Shown: positions 45,083 to 53,245, numbered from the stretch's first letter. The stretch is DNA of 64,000 bases from Bacteroidota bacterium (GCA_023422565.1 JAFAGR010000097.1:102675-166674), one strand, 5' to 3'. Notes: a model not told the origin generated them from the sequence alone. Program-made: numbers and translations.

Positions 45083-46372
45083 TTATTGCTTTATGAATTC
45101 AACGCGCCTGTTTTGCGCCTTTCCTTCTTTTGTTTTATTGTCGCCCACAGGCTCAGACTCGCCTTTTCCTTCGGCAGACAAACGTGAAGTCTCTATCTTA
45201 AAGTTTTCTTCGAGATATTTTTTCACTGCTTCCGCGCGCTTTCTGGAAAGTTCCGCATTGGCCGCATCGCTTCCGTCACTGTCTGTATGCCCTATGATGT
45301 TTACTTTAAGTTCACCGTGTTTAACCAGTGTTTCGCCTATCTCTTTCAGAACGCCTGCGCTTTCCGGCTTGATGGTAGCTGCATTCACATCAAACAAAAT
45401 TCCGGTAGTGGAAAATTTCCCTTCTTCCACCAGTTTATGACGGGTATCGGGAAGGCCGGTGGCTATTTTCAGATTGGCGATATAAAACCCGAGTTGGTCT
45501 TCCTTATAGCTGCTGGAAAAAGTTCTGAAGAAAAGGTTGTTGAATACCTCGGTTACCGGCAAAGCTTTCGGCAGGTCGAATTTCTTTTCTGCGTTTACCC
45601 ATACCCGTAAGCGGCTCTCCTGAACCTGGATGGAGAAATGAACCGGTTTCCCGTAGTTTGCTTCAAGGGCTGAAAGTTGCTGGCTTTCGGTGATGAAGCT
45701 GCGCGCACCGCGATCGTAACTTTCCATGTAAGTGCTGGTTGTGCCACCGGATGAAAGCCTGAGATAAACTTCCGCCGATTGCACCTTGCGGTATCCGCCA
45801 TCCAAGAATTTATTATCTGCCGCATCATCTTCCCCACTGCTCATTAACCCGAATGAAAAATATGGATATGAGTAGCCCGTGTTTTCCATACTCAGCAAAA
45901 GATCAAATTCAACAGTAAAATTTTTGGTGAAAGGTTCTTTATTGGAAGTGAGATAGCTCGCCACCGGAAATAGCCTGAGCCAATTACCTTTCGCTGCCTC
46001 CAGGGTCACCAACTCTGCCTTACCCTGGGTATTCCAGTTGAGGGGAAGCTGGCCCATTTCCTCTCCTGTAAAATCATCAGCATAAATTATCTTTTCCCCC
46101 GCAACAAAATCGAACTTTGAATAACTCTTAACTGATGTTCCCGAAGAACCAGAACCGGTGTTCGCCTTTTTTTCAGTTACAGCTTCCACGCTTTTCTTAC
46201 CTTCAACCACATCTAATCCATCATCAAGTGTTTTACTTACACGGTTATCAACGCGTTGATTAACTTTTTGATTCAGCTTGTTTTTTACTTTGTTTGTAAA
46301 CTTTCCGAGTTGCGCATGTGCATCAGCATTAAAAAGGGCCGCCAATGCTGCGAGAAGGATTATTTGTTTCAT
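45083..46372 (-). CDS. OmpA family protein
   Basis: A 429-residue exported protein. Signal peptide about 1-20; a Lys/Asn-rich helical stretch (about 22-60); a central beta-sandwich-like region (about 85-290, perhaps a LamG-like jelly roll); and a C-terminal OmpA/MotB peptidoglycan-binding domain (about 310-429) with VNIIGHTDSDGSDAANAELS and KAQNRRVEF. It should be an envelope protein tethered to the cell wall. It lies upstream of the membrane-protein/TPR operon and has its own LytTR-type operator at 46432-46461. Confidence 0.85.
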   Translation of the reverse strand: MKQIILLAALAALFNADAHAQLGKFTNKVKNKLNQKVNQRVDNRVSKTLDDGLDVVEGKKSVEAVTEKKANTGSGSSGTSVKSYSKFDFVAGEKIIYADDFTGEEMGQLPLNWNTQGKAELVTLEAAKGNWLRLFPVASYLTSNKEPFTKNFTVEFDLLLSMENTGYSYPYFSFGLMSSGEDDAADNKFLDGGYRKVQSAEVYLRLSSGGTTSTYMESYDRGARSFITESQQLSALEANYGKPVHFSIQVQESRLRVWVNAEKKFDLPKALPVTEVFNNLFFRTFSSSYKEDQLGFYIANLKIATGLPDTRHKLVEEGKFSTTGILFDVNAATIKPESAGVLKEIGETLVKHGELKVNIIGHTDSDGSDAANAELSRKRAEAVKKYLEENFKIETSRLSAEGKGESEPVGDNKTKEGKAQNRRVEFIKQ

Positions 46373-46389
46373 GATTGTTCTTTTTTCGG

Positions 46390-46461
46390 CAAATTTTGTT
46401 GTTAGGAAAGAGAGAGAAAAGGGCAGCCCGAATGAACCGCATGAAGAAACGCATGAACTGC
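46390..46461 (-). promoter_or_regulatory. LytTR-type operator and promoter of the OmpA gene
   Basis: In gene sense, GCGGTTCAT (46432-46440) and GCAGTTCAT (46453-46461), period 21 bp. An AAAATTTG box at 46390-46397 lies exactly 39 bp from the proximal TTCAT. A third ATGAA stands between the two at 46441. Confidence 0.65.
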
Positions 46462-46486
46462 TGATAAATCACCTGAAATGCTGCCT

Positions 46487-46558
46487 TCAATTCATACCTA
46501 AAAAATTACTGTTCATTCACTTCTTATAAAGAGCGTGAAGCTAGGCCTCTGACTTTTG
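46487..46558 (+). promoter_or_regulatory. LytTR-type operator and promoter of the cytochrome c gene
   Basis: TCAATTCAT (46487-46495) and ACTGTTCAT (46508-46516), period 21 bp, and GACTTTTG at 46551-46558, one base off a -7 box and exactly 39 bp from the proximal TTCAT. It mirrors the OmpA operator in the same intergenic space. Confidence 0.6.
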
Positions 46559-46586
46559 CACCTGATCATTAACTAAACAAACAAAG

Positions 46587-47213
46587 ATGAAAAAGTCAAT
46601 GCTTTCCATTCTGCTGCTTAGCACAGTTGCGGGCGGCGCCATGCTTACAACCGTAGTGTCTTGCGGTAAGGGTAAAACAGCTTCCGCCAATACCCCGCAT
46701 ACCGCGGAAACGGTACATGGCACAGAAAACCTTATTCCGCGCGGTGCATACCTGGTTACCGTGATGGGATGCCACGATTGCCATACGCCAAAAGTGATGA
46801 CGCAACGCGGTCCGGCCTTAGACACATCACGATTACTCTCCGGCCACCCTGCAGGCTTTCCGCTTGCAAAGTTTGATACCAGCACAACGCGCAACTGGGC
46901 TTTGTTCAACATGACGGGTACTGCTGTTGTAGGACCATGGGGAGCTTCTTTTGCCGCTAATCTAACATCTGACCAAACCGGTATCGGCACCTGGACGCTG
47001 GACAATTTTAGAAAAGCTATGAAAGAGGGGAAATCTAAGGGGCTGGAAGGAAGCAGGCCGATCTTGCCGCCCATGCCATGGGAAAACTTTAAAAACCTGA
47101 GCGAGGAGGACCTCTCAGCTATTTTCGCGTACCTGAAAAGCACGAAACCGGTTGACAATGTGGTTCCGAGGCCCATTACGCCGGACCAGCTGGGCGACTA
47201 TTATTGGAAATAA
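46587..47213 (+). CDS. Cytochrome c lipoprotein
   Basis: A 208-residue lipoprotein (lipobox VVSC, C26) with one haem c site CHDCH at 62-66 and a likely axial Met in PILPPMPWENF. The surrounding sequence (RGAYLVTVMGCHDCHTPKV, ANLTSDQTGIGTWTLDNF) resembles the diheme or alcohol-dehydrogenase-type cytochrome family, here with a single CxxCH. It would carry electrons in the periplasm. It is divergent from the OmpA gene with paired LytTR-type operators between them. Confidence 0.85.
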   Translation: MKKSMLSILLLSTVAGGAMLTTVVSCGKGKTASANTPHTAETVHGTENLIPRGAYLVTVMGCHDCHTPKVMTQRGPALDTSRLLSGHPAGFPLAKFDTSTTRNWALFNMTGTAVVGPWGASFAANLTSDQTGIGTWTLDNFRKAMKEGKSKGLEGSRPILPPMPWENFKNLSEEDLSAIFAYLKSTKPVDNVVPRPITPDQLGDYYWK

Positions 47214-47229
47214 GGAGATAGGTACATAA

Positions 47230-47268
47230 AAAAAAAGGGGACCCAGATAGAAATCCAGTCCCGTTTTA
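47230..47268. terminator. Hairpin terminator after the cytochrome c gene
   Basis: AAAAGGGGAC and GTCCCGTTTT arms with one mismatch and a 15-base loop, A-run on the left and T-run on the right, so it could work in both directions. Confidence 0.6.
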
Positions 47269-47270
47269 AA

Positions 47271-47305
47271 TCCAATATCCTATGAAAAACCTATAACCTA
47301 TATTT
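47271..47305. repeat. Degenerate 7-bp periodic array
   Basis: TCCAATA, TCCTATG, AAAAACC, TATAACC, TATATTT in 7-bp phase, directly after the terminator. Confidence 0.5.
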
Positions 47306-47478
47306 CAGAATGTGTGCCAGTTTGTTTTAACGGGAAGATTTTATATCTTGTCGATGTAATTCCACAATCCTCCCAATCCGCAGAAAAATCTTCCACAAAT
47401 CCGGTGAAATTCGCTATCCCCAGAGATTAAATCACCTTGTGCTGTAATTTTTTGCACCTTTTTTTCCGTGTTTAATTA

Positions 47479-47494
47479 TGGCAGCATTTGTGCA
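47479..47494 (+). promoter_or_regulatory. Candidate sigma-54 promoter
   Basis: TGGCAGCATTTGTGCA has GG and GC exactly 10 bp apart and agrees with the TGGCACG-N4-TTGCW pattern at 9 of 12 positions. The start site would be near 47505, 13 bp before the ATG at 47518. rpoN and an NtrC-type activator are both in the window, but no activator-binding sites were identified. Confidence 0.45.
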
Positions 47495-47517
47495 TTTATG
47501 CAAGTAAAACAAGCGAA

Positions 47518-48009
47518 ATGGAGAACATGATCTATCTAAACATCGACGGGGAAGAAACTTCAGCCTGGGTGACGGAGATCTCGAACAGAAACCATCACAT
47601 GTTTAAAGTCTCTTTTTTAAACGGATACGAGAATATCTTTTTCACAGATGTAGAAACGGGAGAGTGGGTAGAAGAGGACCTTGGCTTTACCGATCTTGCA
47701 AAAACGGTGGGGAGGCATTTACGCCCATTTCTTAAAAGCCCGATCCATGTGCCGAAGTTGCTCGTGTGGCATTGCCAGCTAAACGACGACAGGGTGCTGA
47801 ACTTTGGGTTTTTCTGCTATAATAAAGGCGTCAACAAACTGTATGAAATATACGGGGCCAATAAAAAGTACCTCTACACCTTAATGGATATGGATAATGA
47901 TGAGTGGCAGATCATGGGAAACTCTGCATCTGCTATCAATTGTATTGATCCGGTATTTGTTGAGCAGGTTATCCAGATTCTTCCACTTTATTCAGAAGAC
48001 TATCGCTGA
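47518..48009 (+). CDS. Hypothetical protein
   Basis: A 163-residue acidic soluble protein without a signal peptide or a motif I recognise; the aromatic-rich middle (NYGFFCYNKG-like) and ENIFFTDVETGEWVEEDLG suggest a small beta-rich domain. I chose the ATG at 47518; 47527 is also possible. Its last 41 bp overlap the end of the PAS hybrid kinase gene on the opposite strand. Confidence 0.65.
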   Translation: MENMIYLNIDGEETSAWVTEISNRNHHMFKVSFLNGYENIFFTDVETGEWVEEDLGFTDLAKTVGRHLRPFLKSPIHVPKLLVWHCQLNDDRVLNFGFFCYNKGVNKLYEIYGANKKYLYTLMDMDNDEWQIMGNSASAINCIDPVFVEQVIQILPLYSEDYR

Positions 48010-49447
48010 CAGGCTGGTTGAATTTTATAATAAACTCAGTACCATCTCCCTCGGTGGAAAGCACCTCCACATCAGCTTTATGCGATTGAAGAATGTTGAG
48101 TGAGGTGGCAAGGCCGAGCCCCATTCCATTGCGTTTTGCTGTAAAGTAGGGCTCAAATAACTTCGAAATATTTTCCTCTGAAATTCCACATCCATTGTCT
48201 TTGATCGATACCACAGGCAAATTCTTTTCAACCAGAAGTTTTACATCCAATTGGCCTGAACCGGCCTCCATTGCTTCCACTGCATTTATGACCACGTTCA
48301 ATAAAGCGATTTGTAGCTTTTCCTTATCTGCAAGCAAGGTGATCTCCTCTTCCGGCATATCCAGGTTTAGATGAATCTTTTTCAGCGTGATTCTATCAAT
48401 GGCCATAGCAATAGTGTCTTTGATAATATTCTGAAGTGATTCACGCTCTTCAATAATTTGGGCGGGGCGCGATGAGTTAAGTAATTCCGTGATCAGGCTT
48501 TCTATTCTTTTACTGTTTCTTTTAATTATATCGATGAAGACCATGCTCTCACTCTCTTCAAGTTCGGGAGAAAGCTGCTCCAACGAGAGGTTAATGTTAT
48601 TCAGCGGGTTTCGCACTTCATGAGCGAGTACATGCACAAGCCTGTCGGCCATCCCACGTTTTTCCATTCGCAAATTCGCCTTCTCTGCCTTTTTCAATTC
48701 GGTGATGTCATGGGCAATGCCCTGGTAGTATTCGCCTTCTATGGTCTCTTCTTCCGAAGCAGAGAACAGGCAATATTTTTTCTCTCCTGAAGAGGTGGTT
48801 AGCAAAACCTCGCGGTTAACTACCGCATCCTTCGCAGCCAACTCTTCCATCAGCTTGGTTCTTTCCTCGGGCGTAACAAAATCCAAAAAACTTTTTTGAA
48901 TCAGGGATTCCCGGGGCTGGTCAAAAAGCGCTTCCGTGGCCGGATTCAGGTCTTTAAAATAAAGGTTGCTGTCTGCCAGAAAAATAGCATCGGTAGATAG
49001 CTCAAAGATGCTCCGGTACTTTTTTTCATTAGCGCGAAGGGCACGGATAGATTTATCTCTTTCAATTGCATACCTAATAGACCGGCCGAGCTTTTCGGTG
49101 TCTAACTCACCCTTGATTAGATAGTCCATAGCGCCGGACTTCATAGCCTCAAGGTCTATCTGGTGATTGCCCTTACCTGTGAGGAGGATAAAGGGTTGCT
49201 CCCATCCGTGGCTCACGGCATCTTTAATTAAGTCTAACCCCGTTTTTGCGCCAAGGTGATAATCTATAAGGTAGAGGCTGTATGCGTGTTTCTCGATCCG
49301 GTCTCTCGCATCCGCGTAATTATAGCACCAGTCGATTTCAAACTTAGGGCCGTGTAACTCAATAATATATCCAGAGATGATGAAATAATCATCTTCATCA
49401 TCGTCCACAATCAATATCCTGAATTTCGAATCCTCTTTGTAGGGCAT
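47969..49447 (-). CDS. Hybrid histidine kinase: REC-PAS-HisKA-HATPase
   Basis: A 492-residue cytosolic kinase. N-terminal receiver about 1-125 with phospho-Asp in LYLIDYHLGAKTG; PAS domain about 145-265 (YRSIFELSTDAIFLADSN); HisKA with phosphoacceptor LAHEVRNPLNNINLSL; HATPase with NVVINAVEAME, IKDNGCGIS and GMGLGLAT. No membrane segment. Order REC first suggests an input receiver that gates the kinase. It lies between the 47518 gene and a sigma-54 activator on the same strand; it may be the partner kinase of the latter. Confidence 0.9.
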   Translation of the reverse strand: MPYKEDSKFRILIVDDDEDDYFIISGYIIELHGPKFEIDWCYNYADARDRIEKHAYSLYLIDYHLGAKTGLDLIKDAVSHGWEQPFILLTGKGNHQIDLEAMKSGAMDYLIKGELDTEKLGRSIRYAIERDKSIRALRANEKKYRSIFELSTDAIFLADSNLYFKDLNPATEALFDQPRESLIQKSFLDFVTPEERTKLMEELAAKDAVVNREVLLTTSSGEKKYCLFSASEEETIEGEYYQGIAHDITELKKAEKANLRMEKRGMADRLVHVLAHEVRNPLNNINLSLEQLSPELEESESMVFIDIIKRNSKRIESLITELLNSSRPAQIIEERESLQNIIKDTIAMAIDRITLKKIHLNLDMPEEEITLLADKEKLQIALLNVVINAVEAMEAGSGQLDVKLLVEKNLPVVSIKDNGCGISEENISKLFEPYFTAKRNGMGLGLATSLNILQSHKADVEVLSTEGDGTEFIIKFNQPVSDSLLNKVEESG

Positions 49448-49464
49448 ATTGTAATTTACTGAAG

Positions 49465-49812
49465 TTATTCGCCAAATAATTGCTGCTCGTCTCTTTCTTC
49501 CATGGGGATCATGCGAATAAAGTCGTCGTATTTTGCATCATCATGATTACTGTATGCGCCGTATGCATCGAGGCTGTAGCCCAGCATACCATCATTTGCT
49601 TCAATCACGTAAAGTATTACATTATCTGAAGGATCTGAATCACCTTCAAACCTGTATGTACGAATTATCTTAAGGTCTGAGGGAGAATAAAACTTTCCTG
49701 TACCTGTGCAAAAACCTTTATCGGCCAGCACAAATTCATTATCCCATTTATTTAGTCTAAGTTTTTCCATCACCACGCTAAGCGTGGTCATTTCTATTTT
49801 TGATGCTGACAT
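49465..49812 (-). CDS. Small hypothetical protein
   Basis: A 115-residue soluble protein. KGFCTGTGKFYSPSDLKIIR and TYRFEGDSDPSDNVILYVIE are distinct blocks that I have seen in small conserved Bacteroidota proteins without assigned function. It lies 17 bp upstream of the PAS hybrid kinase on the same strand. Confidence 0.7.
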   Translation of the reverse strand: MSASKIEMTTLSVVMEKLRLNKWDNEFVLADKGFCTGTGKFYSPSDLKIIRTYRFEGDSDPSDNVILYVIEANDGMLGYSLDAYGAYSNHDDAKYDDFIRMIPMEERDEQQLFGE

Positions 49813-49922
49813 AAGATGATTGTTTAGTGCTTCTTAAACCAATTTTATACCGCTTTTACTGCCATAAATTAATGTGCAGAAAAAATTAAGTGCGGTTTTC
49901 TCAGGTGTTTAACAATGCTCGC

Positions 49923-51368
49923 TTAATTATTTGACTCTTCGTAGTTTTTAATTTTATTATAAAGTGTTTTACGGTCGATCCGCAAAATTTCCGCAGCCTT
50001 TGTTTTGTTGAAATTAACTTCCTTCAACACCTTCATAATCGCCTCATATTCGGCACGGGTTGCAGCATCTTTTAAATCAAAGTTTTTTGTTGATGCGGGC
50101 TCTTCATGATGATGAGAGGGAATAGGGTGAGGTGCTGTTTGATCGAGAATCTCCTGGTGTGTTTGCAGGGCAGATGGATTTGTTATTTCCCAGGGGAGGG
50201 TTTTCGCTGAAATTTTTCCTTCTGTCGTCAGCAACACAGCTCTTCGCACCACGTTTCTGAATTCACGCAGGTTTCCGGGCCATGAATATTCTATGAACAT
50301 GTTCATCACTTCATCATCAAAATCTTCAATGTCTCTGTTTAGTTCGGCCTTTGCTTTTTGCAGGAAGAAATTTGCGAAGAGAGGAATATCCTTTTTCCTG
50401 TGCCTTAGCGGAGGAAGGTTGATGGAAAATTCGTTGAAGCGGTGAAACAGGTCTTCCCTGAATTTTCCCTTTCGGTAAGCATCCTGCAGGTTTTCGTTTG
50501 AAGCTACGATAAGGCGCACGTCAACAGGCATTTCCTTGTTGCCCCCAACGCGCTTGAATTTTCTTTCCTGGATCACGCGAAGAAGCGATGCCTGAATATC
50601 AATACCCAGGTTGGCCACCTCGTCGAGAAAAAGCGTACCACCGTTGGCCAGTTCAAAATGGCCTTCTTTATCGCTCAAAGCGCCGGTGAAAGCTCCCTTA
50701 ACGTGGCCAAACAATTCACTTCCTGCAAGTTCTTTTGAAAGCGTTCCGCAGTCCATCGCCACAAAAGGCTTGTCGGCACGGTCGCTCAGGCTGTGAATGG
50801 TTTTAGCGATAACCTCTTTACCGGTTCCGCTTTCGCCGTACAGGATTATACTGTAGTTGGTGGGGGCCACAATTTCAATTTGTTTGTATAACTCCTGCGT
50901 TGCGCCTGCTTCTCCCACGAGGTATTCGTTATTAAGAACCACCTGCTTTCTTGTGCCTGATTTCTGTGAGCCTGAAGACTGCGAGAGATGCGGAGCAACC
51001 TCTTCAGGATGGCTCAATGCCTCATTCAGTACATTCACCACCTCATCAGGAATCAGGGGCTTTGTAATATAATCGTAGGCCCCGAGTTTAATTACGTCAA
51101 CCGCGGTCTTAATATCTGAGTAACCGGTAATGATGAGCACAATGGTTTTCGGGCTCATGGCTTTTATCTCAAGCAAAATATCTTTTCCGTCTTTATCACC
51201 GAGGCGAAAATCGCAGAGAACGATATCGTAAGTCTTTTCTTTAAAGCGCGCGATACCTTTAGCCCCGGAGTGCGCAACGTCCACATCAAAACCTTTGCGG
51301 GTAAGAAACCTGCTCAGCAGGTTACACATGTCCAGGTCATCATCAATTATCAAGATCGTCTTCTTCAT
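49923..51368 (-). CDS. Sigma-54-dependent response regulator (NtrC type)
   Basis: A 481-residue regulator: REC (about 1-120, IIDDDLDMCNLL, phospho-Asp in IVLCDFRLGDKDG), AAA+ (about 150-390) with GESGTGKEV Walker A, GAFTGA loop (GHVKGAFTGALSDKEG) that contacts sigma-54, and a Fis-type HTH (about 440-478, NKTKAAEILRIDRKTLYNKI). It should activate sigma-54 promoters when phosphorylated. It lies 29 bp after the BrkB gene. The REC-first hybrid kinase downstream is the nearest kinase. Confidence 0.92.
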   Translation of the reverse strand: MKKTILIIDDDLDMCNLLSRFLTRKGFDVDVAHSGAKGIARFKEKTYDIVLCDFRLGDKDGKDILLEIKAMSPKTIVLIITGYSDIKTAVDVIKLGAYDYITKPLIPDEVVNVLNEALSHPEEVAPHLSQSSGSQKSGTRKQVVLNNEYLVGEAGATQELYKQIEIVAPTNYSIILYGESGTGKEVIAKTIHSLSDRADKPFVAMDCGTLSKELAGSELFGHVKGAFTGALSDKEGHFELANGGTLFLDEVANLGIDIQASLLRVIQERKFKRVGGNKEMPVDVRLIVASNENLQDAYRKGKFREDLFHRFNEFSINLPPLRHRKKDIPLFANFFLQKAKAELNRDIEDFDDEVMNMFIEYSWPGNLREFRNVVRRAVLLTTEGKISAKTLPWEITNPSALQTHQEILDQTAPHPIPSHHHEEPASTKNFDLKDAATRAEYEAIMKVLKEVNFNKTKAAEILRIDRKTLYNKIKNYEESNN

Positions 51369-51397
51369 ATTTTATTCTTTGAGCGTTTATTTAAATA

Positions 51398-52321
51398 TTA
51401 ATCGTGCAGCGTTACTTTTGAAACCGGTTTTTCTTCAATCTTTATCCACACGGAGTATTCATTTGGCTGAATTTTGCCGCCGTGGTTAGTGGCGTACACC
51501 TTTGTGAACACTGCACCTAAATATAGGGTTGCGCTACTATAGTAAACCCATATCATTATAATTATCACCGAACCTGCGGCTCCAAACACCGAGGCGAGGT
51601 TGCTGCTTCCGAGATAAAAACCGATTACAATTTTACCGACCATAAAAAGCACCGAGGTTATCAGGGAGCCGATGATCACATCCCTCCATTTAATTTTCGC
51701 ATCAGGCAATACCTTGAATATGATCGCGAATATGGTTGTGGTTAAGGCAACAGAAAGAAGGTTGTCGGTAACCAGCAACATTACTTCTCCGGAACCTCCT
51801 AAAAATTTTGCGATGTGTGCACTCACGGCCGCAACTATCGCACTCAGCAATAAGGAAACAACCATTACGAAACCGAGTGAAATGATCAGCGAAAAGGAAA
51901 TCAGCCGGTCAATCAGCAGTTTCCACCAGACTCTTACGTTAATCGTTTTCAAGCCCCATATTTTATTCAGCGAATCCTGTATTTCTCCAAAAATTCCCGT
52001 GGCTCCCACCAATAGCACTATCAGGCTGATTATGGTGGAGAAGGAACTTCCCTCGTTTAGGTGAATGTTCTGCATCGTATCCTGTATCTGGGCCGCTGCC
52101 TTGCTTCCTACCAGATCCCGTATTTCAGTATATACCTCGCCGCGCATCGCCTCCTCGCCAAATAGTAAGCCACTTGCCGAAATAACGATGATAAGCATTG
52201 GCGCAAGGGACAGAGTGGTATAATAGGCAAGTGAGGCGCTGTACTTCAACACATTGTCAGCTATATATTCCGATATAACCTGTTTGATGAACCGAAAAAA
52301 AACTGAAACCTTTTTTCTCAT
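51398..52321 (-). CDS. YihY/BrkB family membrane protein
   Basis: A 307-residue membrane protein with about six helices, including SLAYYTTLSLAPMLIIVIS and GAAGSVIIIMIWVYYSSATL, typical of the YihY/BrkB family. The family is loosely linked to virulence, RNase BN misnaming and transport; its function is unknown. It shares a strand and 29-bp spacing with the sigma-54 activator. Confidence 0.88.
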   Translation of the reverse strand: MRKKVSVFFRFIKQVISEYIADNVLKYSASLAYYTTLSLAPMLIIVISASGLLFGEEAMRGEVYTEIRDLVGSKAAAQIQDTMQNIHLNEGSSFSTIISLIVLLVGATGIFGEIQDSLNKIWGLKTINVRVWWKLLIDRLISFSLIISLGFVMVVSLLLSAIVAAVSAHIAKFLGGSGEVMLLVTDNLLSVALTTTIFAIIFKVLPDAKIKWRDVIIGSLITSVLFMVGKIVIGFYLGSSNLASVFGAAGSVIIIMIWVYYSSATLYLGAVFTKVYATNHGGKIQPNEYSVWIKIEEKPVSKVTLHD

Positions 52322-52589
52322 TGCAATTAATGCCCGGGGGGCGATTGAGTATTAACTATAATTATACCATGTAATAATTTCCCCAAAAAAAATATGAAAC
52401 TTCCCCTTATTTTTTGAAAAGACCGGGAATTATTCCTGTTTTTTTTATTGTTGGGTGATTTGTATTGAAAAACAGGGGAATATGAGCGGAGGTATATTAT
52501 TTGCATCATTGGGGAAAATAGTTATAAACCATCCGAACAGCAAGTTAGACCGGGGTATAAAAACCAACTGGCAACATAATTGAAAGTTT

Positions 52590-52994
52590 ATGGGCATGCG
52601 GTACGGAACAGATTATCAGACCCAAATAAATGAAGCGCTTTTGAAAGTTCTAATAATTGATGATGAAACAGACATCTGTTATTTGTTGAGTACCTTATTG
52701 AAACAAAGAAACCTTGATGCTGATTACGTGAACACCTTATCTGACGCCGCCGTGGCGTTGAAGAAAGAGGTGCCCGAAATTATTTTTCTTGACAATCACC
52801 TGCCTGATGGTTTAGGCATGAATTTCATATCATATGTAAAGCAGCATTATCCAAATACAAAGATTGTGATGATCACTGCTCACGATACTGCTGCAGACAG
52901 GCAGAAAGCGATGAACACAGGAGCAGATTTTTTTATCGGCAAACCTTTCACCCGAGACCTGATATACAGTACCGTAGACCAATTGATGAATTGA
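52590..52994 (+). CDS. Stand-alone response regulator receiver
   Basis: A 134-residue receiver-only protein. Acidic pocket IIDDETD, phospho-Asp in IIFLDNHLPDG, Thr in VMITAHDT and Lys in FIGKPFT are all present. With no output domain it may signal by protein-protein contact. It heads a plus-strand group of small stress-type genes. An ATG 6 bp inside the frame is an alternative start. Confidence 0.85.
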   Translation: MGMRYGTDYQTQINEALLKVLIIDDETDICYLLSTLLKQRNLDADYVNTLSDAAVALKKEVPEIIFLDNHLPDGLGMNFISYVKQHYPNTKIVMITAHDTAADRQKAMNTGADFFIGKPFTRDLIYSTVDQLMN

Positions 52995-53011
52995 GAAATT
53001 TTTACACATTC

Positions 53012-53027
53012 GGGTAAATAGTTACCC
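53012..53027. promoter_or_regulatory. Perfect 16-bp dyad upstream of the small membrane-protein gene
   Basis: GGGTAA-ATAG-TTACCC, 18 bp after the receiver stop and 51 bp before the next ATG. No T-run follows, so an operator is more likely than a terminator. Confidence 0.45.
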
Positions 53028-53077
53028 AAATAAAAGTTAGGATTTTATTATTAGTTGAAACATTAAATTAAAAAGCC

Positions 53078-53227
53078 ATGGGAAATTTATTGTACATCAT
53101 CGCGGTCATATTGGTGATTGCGTGGTTGATCGGATTTTTAGGATTTAACGCAGGTGGAATTATCCACGTTCTGCTTGTAATTGCAGTAATTGTTGTTCTG
53201 TTAAGACTTATCCGCGGAAACGCCTGA
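53078..53227 (+). CDS. Lmo0937 family small membrane protein
   Basis: A 49-residue protein of two membrane helices (MGNLLYIIAVILVIAWLIGF; then GGIIHVLLVIAVIVVLLRLI) with a conserved Gly-rich turn between. This matches the lmo0937/DUF5670 family of small membrane proteins often induced by envelope or general stress. It is followed after 18 bp by the four-helix-bundle protein. Confidence 0.85.
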   Translation: MGNLLYIIAVILVIAWLIGFLGFNAGGIIHVLLVIAVIVVLLRLIRGNA

Positions 53228-53245
53228 CAACGGTCAAATTAAATT

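Larger units (their letters stand above)
47214..47517. other. Intergenic stretch before the 47518 gene
   Basis: 304 bp holding the terminator (47230-47268), a 7-bp periodic array (47271-47305) and a sigma-54 promoter candidate (47479-47494). No gene is apparent. Confidence 0.5.

Noticed and set aside
52569..52585. TGGCAACATAATTGAA as a sigma-54 promoter of the receiver gene
   Set aside because: The -12 GC is GA, and the start site would fall inside the start codon region.
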